A DNA stretch of 64,000 bases, taken from assembly GCF_901709675.1 (NCBI RefSeq), contig NC_051094.1, positions 15,658,501 to 15,722,500 on the forward strand, in the 5' to 3' direction. Numbering within the stretch: the stretch's first letter is position 1; every line of letters starts with the position of its first letter. Source of the DNA: Syngnathus acus (taxonomy: Eukaryota > Chordata > Actinopteri > Syngnathiformes > Syngnathidae). The notes under the pieces were generated by a model. The model was given only the letters and a program-made list of their open reading frames with translations, did no database searches and was not told where the DNA came from. Made by a program: the position numbers and the translations under genes. Shown here one piece after another: positions 25,201 to 38,100 of this stretch.

Positions 25201-28200
25201 TTAGTGAAAAATAAAATTATTCTTTTTTCAAATTCATGACATCGATGTTTTTTATTGGTGCACAAAATGAGCCGTGCATGGACATCACCTTGTTCAAAGA
25301 ACAAAACCAACACAATGCATGAACTCATGACAAATTACACACCTGCAAATCAGTGTGACTTCTGCTGTTGCCTTTGCGAGACCAGTTCAGACATGCGTCA
25401 TCACAAATTTACATGATACTCCACAGTGGAGGCTCTGCCGAACCCCTGAGACCAACTCACCGAACCCCTAGGGTTTGATCGAACCCAGGTTAAGAACCAC
25501 TGCGCTATACACGCTCCATGCTTGTCTTGATGGAAGCGGAACATTAGTCTTCTGTGTTACCGGAATTTTATTTCGTGTTGGTTTTGCTTTGCATTCAAAC
25601 AAAGGGAAAGTACCAACAAATCGTTATTTTACCTTATATTAATTATTATTTTAGTGTTGAGGCCCACTTGATATCAGGTCTGGCTGAACTAATACATGGT
25701 TGGTTTGAGAAGCCTTCGTGTCAATGGGTAATTCCAGTCATATTAGGTTGAATTGCCTCCTAGTGGCAAAAAACACACTTGGAATTCTATTAGAGAAACA
25801 GATTGATACTCTTCTTAAATAATAAGTGTTTATGATTTACACAGTGATCAATTATTACACATTGCCAAATGAAGAACTCTAATATAATAATTTAAAAGTT
25901 TGAAAGCTCTAAATTCAACTTGAAAGCATTGTGTTTTATATAATACAATGAAATTTGTTGTCCATTTAAGAGTTTGAAAGCTCTAAATATAACTTGAAAG
26001 CATTGTGTTTTCCAGACCAATGGGATCATCCTACATCCACTATGCTGAATCCTCGATGAAGAATGGCTTCGGCCTCAAATACTTGCACAGATTTTTTAAC
26101 ATCCCCTTCCTACAACTGCAGGTAATCTTTTTCCCTCACTTGCTATTATTAATCTGAACGCTTAACGATTTTGTTGCAGATTCTAATCTTTGTGATTTTG
26201 TGTATGCAGAGAGAGACCCTTCTGAGGCAACTGGAGACCAACCAGTTGGACATGGATGCCACCCTAGAAGAGCTTTGTGTGCAGCAGGAGACAGAAGATC
26301 AAAATTATGAAATGTACAAGTGCTCTCCCTCCCTCTTCTTGTGTTATGATTTTGTTGATAACATTGTTGCAATGTATTTCAATTTCTATAGCTTCCTGGA
26401 GAACTTAGAGTCTCGCAATAAGGCCTATGGCTCACCTGGTCCAGCCAATGGTCAGAGTCCGTCCTCAGGCTCCCAGTCCCCCATTGTTCCTCCGAGTGGG
26501 GCCTCCACGGGAAGCTCCAGCCCAAGCACACCTCAACCCCCAATCCCTTCCCAGCCACTCCCACAGTCGCCTTCTGTGACGGCTTCTTCGGTCCCAGCTC
26601 TCGCTGTAGCCGTTGGCAGAGCAGCCTCGCCTTCCGCTGAGTTAAAAACTTCAGCGCAATCACCAGAGCACCTTCAGTCCTCCATTGCGCCTGTATCAGT
26701 CCCCCAGAAACGCAGCTTCATGTCTCGATGGTTTGGGTCATCATCGCCTGTCCCTGAAGCATCTGTTAGTGCAGCAGGTACGACTCCTCTATACCTTAAC
26801 CCTGAATTGGTTTCTTTTTTGCATTTTACATCTGTGCAGTGTTCAAAAGCTGTACAATTACTTCACATAAAATTACTTGACATGGTAGAAGACTCACTCT
26901 TTGAAGGAACTCTTTATTCAGTCCTATTTAGTTTTAAATCCAAGATTAATATTTAGACATTTCTTGAATGGAAAGCTTAAATAACATATATATGAACACT
27001 AGAAATATAATACTGAAACTGCCACTTAGCTGTCTCATTGGAGTAAGTTGAAAATGAGAAAATGCTACTTTTTATGCTGTTTTTTAATTGACCAATTTTG
27101 CATGCGTGCACATCGTGTATATATTCTTACTATGCAAAACGTTTTTCAACGTTAATGTGACCTATAACATCTACAACTCACTTGAAAATGAAAATAAATC
27201 TTTCAGAGTAGAATTCAAAATAAAAACTAAGTTGTGTTTTCAAAAGTGTGCACACCATTTTTTTTTTATTATTACATAAGTGGGCATTGGGTTTTGTTCA
27301 TAATTAAGCTATTGTGTTCAAGCCCATGGTAAAAAAGACTCAGCACACACACACTTGCCACTATTTAAAATACACCAGATTGACCCTATACCAAGTTCAG
27401 ATACTTTATTAGTTGCTCGTGTTGGAAAAGCATTTGGTAGCTTTCTCAATCTTGCCGTCCACCTCTTTGCAGCCTACCTAACCAATTATCTTTTTTATCG
27501 ATTTTTGGAGGGATGTACTGTTCACGGTAATGACCCTCATGATGACTGTCTTCGCTTTTTCCATGGTATAGTTAATGCCTTGGAAATTCATTTGTTTCAT
27601 TCTCCCAATTTATACTTTTGAACAAAGAGATCGCTGTGTTCCCTTTGAAATGGTGGTAGGTGTGTTCCAACTCCCTATTAACATGTGGTTATTTGTGAAC
27701 ACAGCCACCTCCTCAGTTAAAAGGGTGTGCACCTAACCACATTGTCAGTTGTTAATATTTACTTCCCCAATCAAATGTGTTTTTTCCCCAACTTGAGTTG
27801 TACAGGTTTGGTCATGTGTATGGTGGAAAATCTTTTGTAACTATCATTGTGTAATTTGTTTTATATCACAAAAAAAACTGGCATTTGTAAAAGGGTGTGT
27901 GGGCTTTATGTATTAACTAAGTAGAGGGCAGTCACAAGTCCTAGCCTGAGCTGTTGAGAAATTCAAAGACTAGTAGGAAGACTGCAACACAATTGCACTG
28001 CAATTGAACACAAACATAATCAACAAGAAGAAAATATTGTAACTATTATCGTGACTACTAGTGAGATGCAATGTTTTCCTCAGAGGATGTACCTGCACGA
28101 GTGTGTCCTACTGTAGTACAAAGCGTGGATGACTTTGTGCCAGACGACAGACTGGATAAGAGTTTCCTCGAGGACAGTTTGCCCTCAAAGACAAAGGGGC

Positions 28201-31200
28201 CTCAGCCAGCTGCAGCAGTGGACAGTGACAGGTGGGCACTTACTTTAACTTTTGGGGGGAATATTGCGGTAGTTGTGATGGAATGTTTGCGCAATGATTT
28301 ATATCAATATCGCTTATTGTTATTACTGTTTTCTTTTATTTCAATTATTTCTATATCTGAAAAAACAATCATTATTTCAAAAAATTGCAACATTGCATTT
28401 TTATTTGGCGATGTCCTTCAGTACACCCCCACCATTTAGGGGTAGATGAGCTGTAACCTAACAACCTGCTTTTGTTTTGATTAACACTGCTTGAGGGTAT
28501 TATAATTTTCTGTATAGATGCCTGAATAGGATGCAGATTGTTTAAAGAACTACACACACAACTACATTCAATTGAATAGACATACTACACAATGTGTATT
28601 TGTTTTTTTCATTATCTATCCTAGTGATTTTGAAGACAGAGGAAACCCCATGGTGTCTGGTTTCCAGGACGAGCTTGATCCAGATGACACGGAGCCCAGT
28701 CTTCCACAGCCTAAAACGCTGCCTCCCAGTAAAGATATCATTCTGACCAGTGATGAGGATGACCAAACACTAATAGCCCCTTCTGGTAAAAACCACCATG
28801 ACCTGGACAGTGAACCTGAACTAAAAACGTAAGTCTTGACACATCACCAAACATGTTGACTGGATAATGCATGGTATGACAAGTTATCTTACCTTTTGCC
28901 TGTAACTACCGTACTTTCCGGACTATAAGTCGCTCCGGAGTACAAGTCGCACCAGCCAAAAAATGATAATAAATAATAATAGATAATAAAGAAGAAAAAA
29001 ACATATATAAGTCGCACCTGAGTACGAGTCGCAATATTGGGGGGACTTTATTTGACAAAATCCAACACCAAGAATAGACATGAATAGGCAACAACAGGCT
29101 AAACAATACAGTATGCTAACGTTACATAAACAAACGAGGAACTGAGAACGTAACTGACGTAACATATTAACGGTTATTAAAATAACTATAACATAAATAA
29201 CACGTCTATCAAACCATCCGTGTCACTCCAAATCATTAAATCCATCGAAATCTTTGTCCTCTGTCTAAACAACGCCGCTGCTGACTCCGGACTGCGGCGC
29301 TGATGTCGGGCTCATCATCAGTTGCGGTTGCAGTTATTCCACAGGCCTATATAACTATATATAAGCTATATATCAAATCACTATAACATAAATAGCAGTT
29401 TTATCAAACCATCCGTGTCACTCCAAATCATTAAATACATCGAAATCTTTGTCCTCCGTGTCACTTATAAACAACACCGTTGCTGACTCCGGAAGTACAT
29501 GCGGCGCTGAGGTCAGACTCATTGTCAGTGGCGGCTCCAATTATTTCACAGGCTTAGTGCGCCCTCATGCGGTTTAAAGTGAAAATAACGTGTGAAGTGA
29601 TCAACTATAATATAGTAAGTAAGTGATGTGTTAATGATCAAGTAATAATGTGTTAATAATTTCTCGTATAAGTCGCTCCTGATTATAAGTTGCACCCCGG
29701 CCAAACTATGAAAAAAACTGTGACTTATAGTCTGGAAAATACGGTATATTTGCCATAAATATAAGTGCACTCAGAGAGTGATGGGAGTCTTTTTGTATTT
29801 GGCAATGAAAAATTAATGCTACACACGATTTCAACGTAAAAAAGTATGGTAGTGTATGTCACATTCAGTCAGAGGTTAATTATAAATGCTGCTTCTTTGG
29901 CTAAGAGGTACAGTATATCCAAATCAAAAAACTTTTTCGGAAAGTACAAATCACATGATTTATACAAGTGCAGAGCAGCAAAGTGCAACATACGACTAAT
30001 AAGAATTCTGCCCCAAGGCATTATTTCAAATGTTTGAGAAACCGGGTGGCACATGGGGGACTGGGTTAGCACGTCCACCTCACAGTTCAGAGGTAGCAGG
30101 TCCAATATTTGAGAAATGGGGTGCCCTACCTCGTGCCTGCGTAGGTTTTCTCCGGTTACACTTCCTCCCACATCCTAAAACATGCATGGAAGGCCGATTG
30201 ATCACTCCAAATTGCCCGTAGGTGTGAGTGCGAGTGCGGATGGTTGTTTGTCTCTGTGTGCTCTGCGATTGGCTGGCAATCAATTCAGGGTGTCCTCCGC
30301 CCACTGCCTGCAGACTGCTGGGATAGGCTCCGACACACCTGCGACCCCCATGGGGACAAGCGCTACAGAAAATGGACGAATTGATGTTCAAGAAATCCAA
30401 GGAAGATATAATGACATTATCAAGTATTGGTAAATCTCTCTCTTTCAGCTGCATCAGCAAACCAAAGGTGGCATCTAAAGCGTTAGAGCCCAGTGACCAA
30501 TCTGCTGCTCCCATCTTCCTCACTTTAACTCCAACACAAGAACAGCCCACCCAGCAGCATGGAAAAAAGAAAGGAGTCTTACCCATTGCTGGTGACTCTG
30601 ACACTGACCCTGAGGGCCCTGTGGCCCAACAGATGCTCTCTTTTGTTGTGGATGACCCTGACTTTGAGTCTGATGCATCAGACACACCAAAAATAGCAAA
30701 GGTAAAGTATAACAGACTTAGTTGTACTAAGTTCATTTTGTTTTTACTTGTTAATCACTTCACTGGTTCTTTTATCTCAAACAAAATATTTTAGGTTGCA
30801 TTACCTGACATGTTTCGGCTTGTACTTCCGCCTTCTCACTCTGATGAAGGCGGAAGTACAAGCCGAAACATGTCAGGTAATGCAACCTAAAATATTTTGT
30901 TTGAGATATAACAGACTTACCAGTATATCATAGATTGTAAAAAATGTGTCTACGAACACCCAATGTCTTCACAGATCTTTTTGTTCATGAGTAGGACAAA
31001 ATTATTCTTGAGTAGGACAAAATGATAAAAAAATGATTTACAACTATGAATAGGGTAAAAAATATGAACCCAAGCTTCTGTAGTGAAGGATGTATATGTA
31101 TGTCACATATTTACTTGTCGTTCCCAATGAAATCCTCTGTCGCCCATACCCATAGTCCTACTGTTGTGTCATCCTCAGACTACATTCCTTGCCAGGGATG

Positions 31201-32145
31201 ATCTATCTGACCTTTCAGATGATGACATCCAGTCAGCCAAGGTGCCAAAACCTGTGAACCCCACTGTGATCTCCTTTAAACAAAAGGATGTTGCTGATCT
31301 TTTTGGTCTTGGCATCCAAGAAGAACCTTCAGCAACCAAAGAGAGCAGTGAGGAGCACGAAGGCAAGATCATGGAAATGTTCCTTTTTGTTGTTACCACA
31401 ACTCCCGCAGCCTCATTGTTTATGTATCAACAGACTGTTGGTTTGTTGTAGTTTGAAAAAAAATGGTTGAATAGCTCCATCCCCGTCGTGACAAGGTGAC
31501 ATTTCTGTTAACAAATTAAGACTACTAGGATAGGCTCTAGCACATCCGTGCCCTTATGAAGATAAAGCCGTTCAGGTGATGGACGGATGGATAGAAATTA
31601 AATGAACTGCAGTGTTCAGCTTTACAGCAAACATTTAACTGAAAGGGCAAGCCTAGAAAGTGGTATACATATTACGGATAAGCTGGTTTCAGGACCCTTC
31701 ACAGCTTTTGCCAAGTATAAAACATAAAATGTGTATCTGTTGGTGTGAAACGATAATTTGTCAATGGATACTATCCTTGCACATCACGCAACTAATGTTT
31801 TTATTTTCTTTGTTTTCAGAGAAAGAAAGCAAACACTCTTCCAAAGACAAGAAGAAAAAGAAGAAAAAAAGCAAAGAGGTAATGTTTTGCACAATCACAC
31901 AAAAGGTTGCTAGCGCTTTAGTTTGATTAAATGATTCAATAATCCTGCTCCATTTTCAGGAAGATGAAAAGAGTAAGAAGAAACATAAACATAAGAAAAA
32001 GGAAAAAGACGAAGCTGTTGATGACAAAGAGAAAAAGAAGAAGAAATCGAGGACCAAGAAAACAGAAATGGATGAGTTGGAAGACTTTCTAGGAGGCGGG
32101 TTGAGTTCCACCAAAAGAGAAGATGGAGATTATGAAGAACTTTAG
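22230..32145 (+). CDS. rabl6: Rab-like protein 6 (RABL6), complete
   Basis: Large atypical Rab-like GTPase, known in mammals as RABL6/PARF and linked to proliferation control. Coding exons: 22230-22359, 22622-22756, 23089-23136, 23694-23746, 23896-23984, 24182-24322, 26016-26121, 26210-26313, 26392-26777, 28084-28231, 28625-28828, 30449-30701, 31179-31362, 31820-31878, 31960-32145. They sum to 2226 nt, 741 codons, in phase throughout. It starts [15 protein letters not shown]. The P-loop GDRNTGKS is at about residues 50-57, followed by [25 protein letters not shown] and [21 protein letters not shown] Ser/Pro-rich middle and an acidic/lysine-rich tail end in GDYEEL. Human RABL6 is about 729 residues. 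The GTPase box NHRD differs from canonical NKxD, as in the family. The intron after 31362 uses a GC donor. Two possible microexons lie in introns 2 and 3 (see findings). Confidence 0.95.
25131..25502. mobile_element. hAT-type MITE
   Basis: The termini CAGTGGTTCTTAACCT and AGGTTAAGAACCACTG are perfect inverted repeats. The flanks CGCAATAC and CGCTATAC look like an 8-bp target duplication with one change, as expected for hAT. It lies in RABL6 intron 7. Confidence 0.85.
26778..28083. other. rabl6: RABL6 intron 10 content
   Basis: AT-rich intron with no gene and no repeat that I can name confidently. It contains a short AC run near 27345. Confidence 0.4.
28909..29744. mobile_element. TIR element, ATAAGTCGC subtype
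   Basis: The ends CCGTACTTTCCGGACTATAA and the complement of TTATAGTCTGGAAAATACGG are flanked by TA (28907-28908, 29745-29746). The interior has a direct duplication of about 70 bp (around 29191-29264 and 29385-29460). It lies in RABL6 intron 12. Confidence 0.85.
30042..30387 (+). repeat. tRNA-derived SINE, family A, diverged
   Basis: Plus-strand copy with GGGTTAGCACGTCC head, the TGCCTGCGTAGGTTTTCTCC block, and the tail GACCCCCATGGGGACAAG. The box B region appears replaced. It ends about 60 bp before RABL6 exon 13. Confidence 0.75.
30773..30908. repeat. Perfect 63-bp inverted repeat with 10-nt spacer
   Basis: Arms 30773-30835 and 30846-30908 are exact reverse complements by eye, separated by TCACTCTGAT. 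A 13-bp direct repeat, TATAACAGACTTA, lies at 30707-30719 and again at the right edge (30906-30918). It sits in RABL6 intron 13. Confidence 0.9.
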
Positions 32146-34657
32146 AATATCTTCTTCTATTACTAAAATGAACTTCAGAATAACCGTGGCAAAGAGTGAG
32201 ATCACTACCCGGTTGCCCGACTTGTATGTGCACAAAGTTGTATCCCAAGCCATACAAAATGCAATACATGAGGCTACCAACAACCACCAAGTAAAATCTC
32301 AGACACTCTGGATGTGACCCTGTTTGTTCTACTGGTCTGATTGGGGTTTCCTTGACTGCACTTACTACGTGGTGTCTTTCATTCTATTCAACTAGAAACA
32401 ACAAGGAGACTACAAAATGACCTTCGGTATAGCTGTAATTTTTTTTTTTAATGTGATTAAACATTTGTGACGATTTGATACTCCTCAAGAAATCCATCTC
32501 CGGTTAGTCTCGATAATTAGGACAACCAAGACCATTCTGTCTCAATCTTGGTGTGGTTGGAATAATGTTTGCCAGCATGCTCCAAGTAACAAATGCCTCC
32601 CCTTTTGTCTCTGTACTTGTGCTTTGACGTGTCACACCACAATTTTTTCTCTCCAAGTTTACAACTGTAAAGTTAACCCAGACAACAATCTTCTTCTTTC
32701 CACCATTGAGTAGCATTTTACAGACTACCGTATTTTCCGGACTATAAGGCGCACCTAAAAACCTAAAGTTTTCTCAAAAGCCGGCAGTGCGCCTTATAGT
32801 CCGGTGCGCCTTATATATGGACCAAATTCCTAAATTGAAACTGGCCCGAAGCATTGTGTCATGAATTCAATCATAAGTGGCCTGCTGAAGACTATGAATC
32901 ATGAATCAAAAAGACTATGGATCATTATTTTGTGATTCTAAAGTAATTTGTTGCATCTGAAGTTGAAATAAAAAAGATAAAATGGAAAATGATTTGATTT
33001 GGTTTAAAAATCTGACATGATGCATTAATGGTGCGCCTTATAGTCCGGTGCGCCTTATATAAGGACAAAGTTTTAAAATGGGCCATTCATTGAAGGTGCG
33101 CCATATAGTCCGGTGCGCCTTATAGTCCGGAAAATACGGTACTAACATTGGAGTTTTTCTTCAGTTTTTTTTATTTTTTATTACAGCAGCACCTTCCATG
33201 AAAGTTATTCCAGCTGGTCTTTGTCATGCCACTCTATGCATGGGAAGTTGGAAATATATGTGCATTCTACTAATTTTGATGGTTATATGTACATAACTGA
33301 CCTAAAACAAATAACCTTAAAAAAAAAGATACAATCATCAGTCTGTTTTGTATATCATAGAAACAGCCGTTTAGATTTTAAATGATCTCCAGGTCAAGAG
33401 TTTTATAGTAACCTGAATCAAAGGTCAGACCAGCACATGTTTTATTTGTCACAACTTTAAGCATTAGCTTATGTCTTTCATCTAATTAATGATTTCCATG
33501 CATGAGTACATACACTCTTGTCTACAGAATTTTCTTATGTCGACACCATGGTGGACCAACAGATTTAGTTGCCCTAATTCTAAAATTGGCTTGTTGTGGC
33601 TGTAGCAAAACTGCAGTTGCCTGATGTTTCTGTGATCTTTTGAAGCATCTTGCAGAAGAATCATCACTCTACTTAAAGCTTTTCTTGCAAGCATTGTACA
33701 CATCTAAATTCTGTTTTCTTTTAATGCCTTATCAGAGGTTACAATGACTGGTGTGCCGCTATGAACCATTTTAAGTGTTCTTAAATTCATCTTAGATCTG
33801 TGATCAGAATTGCACCTTTGCAGCTGAATTTCATTTATAACGGTTTTAAGATTGCCGTGACCTATTTACTAGGCTTCGTCTTTTGGTTTGTGTCCTTTCG
33901 TGTTTATCTGTCTCTGCATGTTGCAACATTTCCATTTCTTTCTTGTTTTGCTACAAGGTGACATGGTTGTGTTAGTATACATTTTGGTGAAAACTCCAAA
34001 ACAAAGCAGCTTTTCATATCTCTGTTTACATTGCAATGTTTTTCTCCTGTTAAATTGTTTTATTTCCACTTGTTTTAAGGAATCATCGACTGTCATGCCT
34101 GTATGTTTCAGGCCAGATTGGCTGCTTCTGATAGAATTTTACTGTATCATCTTAAGACTGCGTGTCTAACATACCCGTCTTTCAAAAAAGTGGAGTACGA
34201 GAAAAATTCTTTGTTTCCACCTCCTCTCCCACACTCCAAGTTTACACTCTATTGGTTTATTAAGTGTGTTTAAAACTCCACAGCTGAAACAAAACAGCAT
34301 TGGTTATGTTTTTTTCCTTCTCCGATTAATAGAGGATAAATGCAGAAAGCAGTTTCAAGGAAGCATGAAGCCTGTATGTACAGCAAGAAAATAATTTATT
34401 ACGAAAATAATATATGACAAGTGTCACTGATTTTCCATCAAGTTGTTGTCGGCTGGAAAAATGCGAGATGATTTCATATAACGAGTAATATTTTGTAGAA
34501 CTGACATGCACTTTGAAACTGTTCCCCCCCGCCCCCCACAAGTATGAGGTTTCTTCCAAATTTAATTAGTGTAATTTAGAAAAAAAAGAATCCCATAATT
34601 TTTTCCCTACTTGTTCCATCTTTACACTGTGTGAGTTTGACAGTGTTGTCCAATAAA
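32146..34657 (+). other. rabl6: RABL6 3' untranslated region and downstream spacer
   Basis: AT-rich sequence without a credible ORF follows the RABL6 stop. The best polyadenylation signal is AATAAA at 34652-34657, with a T/G-rich stretch just after it. A closer ATTAAA near 32456 could give a short 3' UTR. A compact MITE (32728-33139) sits inside, so the long form of the transcript would carry a strong hairpin. Confidence 0.5.
32728..33139. mobile_element. Compact MITE of the CCGTATTTTCC family
   Basis: A 412-bp element with ends CCGTATTTTCCGGACTATAA and exact complement, flanked by TA (32726-32727, 33140-33141). Internal near-terminal motifs (GTGCGCCTTATAGTCCGG) recur several times. It has no coding sequence. 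Confidence 0.9.
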
Positions 34658-34839
34658 TGCAAACATTTCTGAATATGCTGCCTTTTTTTATGTTTTGATG
34701 TGACTGGAAAAAAAAAAACCTGGAAGTTGTGGGTAGTTACCAGGGAAAGACCAGTGTGCTATCCAAGCCTAAACTGGGTGCTTCTCTGCAATGCACTGAC
34801 AAATAAAATGCTTTGGTTAGCATAACCAAATAAAACATC

Positions 34840-35172
34840 AGTATCAGTATTGAGACGTCACTCCACGGTCACCGTTGTGGAGTGACGTCACATTGTAGTC
34901 AGCCGTGACATCGGGGTCTTTTTTTTGCCCGACTTCGCAAATCGGACCTCCTTATTTCAAGAGGCGTTCGAGTGCACTTTCCTCGATGGCAGTCCTATAA
35001 GTCCGACTTCCCACTTTCCTCGAATGCAGCAGTTTTGGAATCATTTTCCATGTGCTAGTATCAAATGCTCCTATTGGCCCGAACTTTGGCCAATGAAGAG
35101 CAATCTTGTATGGGGGACTCCTTTCCATGTGGGTACTGGTAAACTGCTACCTGCTAGCCAAAGGAAAAAAAC
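34840..35172 (+). promoter_or_regulatory. imp4: Probable IMP4 promoter and 5' UTR
   Basis: Only about 500 bp separate the RABL6 polyadenylation signal from the IMP4 start codon, so the IMP4 promoter must be here unless the genes share transcripts. A 13-bp perfect inverted repeat (34854-34866 and 34877-34889) contains a full CRE palindrome, TGACGTCA, at 34883-34890 and a near copy at the other arm. CREB/ATF binding is inferred, not shown. Confidence 0.4.
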
Positions 35173-38100
35173 ATGGTAAGGTTTTTACAAGTCATTCATA
35201 TTTGACAGACGAAATACAAGTGTATTGTTGAACAAGCACATGTTAACACTCGCTTAAGTAGAAAACGGTGTTGGTATAGTTTTATGTTGTCTGGGAAAGT
35301 CTCAAACTGTACGATGCAACTAATGAATCAACAGCCATGAAGCAAAAAAATATTCTAAAAACTATTGGTTAGCGACTAACAAACCAAGATAGTTTTAATC
35401 TTTTTAATTTTATTTGAAAGCAAAAAAGGCAATGTTTTCTGCGCGTGCAACAAACAGATTGCAAGCAATGGCGATGAAAGATTTCCTCATGAGATGTTTG
35501 TACATGTTTTTAATGATCATACTTTACATTAATGTGATGGCATAGTTATGTTATTTTGATAGCTTCGTCGAGAGGTCAGACTGAGGCGGGAGTACTTGTA
35601 TAGGAAGGCACAAGAAGACAGGCTCCGAACAATCGAAGAGAAGAAACAGAAGCTGAAGGGTGCTCTCGATGGTACGGATGGCATGCTCTTCATATCACCG
35701 GAATAGTGTAATGTATGGCATTGACCTCACATTTTCCCCATTCCTTGTAGAAAACTGTCTGCTTCCAACTGAGGTACGCAAAGATGCATTGCAGCTCCAG
35801 AAACTTTTGGAATATGATGATGATGGCGCAGAGGGTTAGTGTTACGTTAGTTAGTACTATTCATCAAATGCTTAAACAATATTTATTCCAGTTAAGTTAT
35901 ATTATGACTTTGCCTCCCTTACAGGTGTCAGCTCACATATGGATGATGAGTACAAATGGGCTGGAGTTGAAGATCCCAAAGTCATGGTCACCACTTCCAG
36001 AGACCCGAGTTCTCGACTCAAAATGTTTGCTAAGGTTTGGCCCAGTTGTTTCTGAGAGATTCCTAAACTACTTAACGCGTTAACATAAAGTGCCGTAGCA
36101 GGAACACTATAGTAGAATAGACAAGTTAATAATAACATGACAATTTCGGTGTACAGTAGCTGATGTATTAAATGCAAATTCAATGTATCTCATGTTGGCA
36201 CGCATTACGTATGTACAATGAGTGTGTCTTAATATCTGGTTCTTCAACAGTAGATACTGTTAAAAACAAAACAATTTTTTAGCAGCTGCAGATTTAAAAA
36301 TATATTTGCTCAATATTATTACACATTTGTATATCGTGCAGAAATGCACATATTTGTTCCTATTTGTTCGCTTGCTCTAGAGATGTCAAAATTACCTGAT
36401 TAATCAATAGTAAATCAATTATCAAAATAATTGCCTATATTTTATCAATTGGATAATCGTTTAGACATTTTTTAACCTAATGTCCTAATCTTTTCGTTTT
36501 AGGCTCTCTAAAGTAATAATTTGTCTGGTCCTTCATGAAAACAGGCCAATTTATCTTTTTGTTTAATCCAAATAACATATTTGAAAAACAATGACCATCA
36601 ATCCTACTGGTGTGATGTTTCTTAAGGGTTGTCAAGTTTATTTATATAGCCCTAAATCACAAGCAGTCTCAAAGCGCTTCACATATACAAAACAAATTGA
36701 CAATTATTCTCAAAGCATCCTTTGATTTTTTTTAAATTACTAAATAATACCAAATAAATAAAACAGCTGCTTTTACTTTGGAAAACAATAACCATCAACC
36801 CTACTGGTGTGATGTTTCTTAAGGGTTGTTTTGATTTTTTTATTTACTAAATGCTACCAAATAAACAAAAATACATGGTTAAGAAACAGTAGGTCTGATT
36901 AATTGATGGAATAATCGATAGAATAATTTATTCTAAAAATAAACTATAGTGACAGCCCTACATTGCACCCAGACGTACTTCACAAAATGAAGATGTGCCA
37001 CCTGTTTTTCAATAAACACGTACCTTCTGTTCTGGCACAGGAGGTAAAGTTGATGTTTCCTGGAGCTCAACGCATGAACAGGGGCAACCATGAGATTCCT
37101 ACACTGGTGCGAGCCTGCAAAGCCAACAATGTCACTGACCTTGTCATGATTCACGAAACCAGAGGACAGCCAGGTTTGTTAATTCTTTAACGTTCAACAA
37201 AAGAGATGTTGTAAAAAAATGTTTCAGAACTGTTTCACAAAATCGATATTTCAAATACAAACTTTGAACTACAAGTTACCCATTTGAAATAATCCCTCTG
37301 GAGTCTAACCTACTGTCTTAGCCTTCTCTGCCATGCCTTTTTACATTCTTTGAAAGATCTTCTGGGATGCGTTGCAGCTCTGTCATCGAGGCCATCTTGA
37401 TATGGCTTCAAAATGGGTCCCCTTTAAAACGCCACTTGAGCTTGGAAAGAATAATAAAAAAAAAACACTCAATGCCACATCTGGTGACTGGGAGGTTGCT
37501 TTAGCACAAGTTCTTCTTGGCCATGAATTGTCAGATGGTCAATACATTATCATGTTGAAGCAGCTACAAGTTGCTCTGCCAAAACTCTCGCCTCTCCCCG
37601 CAAACAAGCAGGCTATCGCTGGAATCTTGCTGGTTAATTGTGTAGCTCACATTGAAGGGGAAAATTCATAGTTTGGACATATGGATTTTGTGACACTTGT
37701 CCTGCAGCTTTTCTGGCACATCTCAAGATATCACATATTTGCATTTTTTTGGGTGGGGGGAACTGAAAGAAAATGTATCTAGATTTGTACCATTTCTGAA
37801 GTATCCTGAAATGCCACAAGATGGTGACAAAGCCCTGTTTGTTAGAACAGCAACTTTACTTTCACACCTTGTACAGTGTTCCACCAGCAGTGCTCAAAAT
37901 CCCACATTTGCCATGATGGAATAAGGATGCAAATCATTCAATCACGTCTGAATCGCAATGCATCTAATAATCAGAAATTTCCCCCACCTATAATGGTGAG
38001 GGTACCGTTTTGAAGAAACATAATCTGGACCTCAACATTTTAAATAGTTAGCGACTTGTATCCAACCTACTGGTTTTAGTAAAATCAAGAAAAACTGGTT

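Noticed and set aside
26379-26663. Minus-strand open frame opposite RABL6 exon 10
   Set aside because: Shadow of the Ser/Pro-rich coding exon.
30080-30736. Long minus-strand open frame in RABL6
   Set aside because: It is antisense to RABL6 exon 13 and a SINE; no independent gene features.
37372-37671. Open frame in IMP4 intron 5
   Set aside because: No recognised family, and the IMP4 frame is complete without it.
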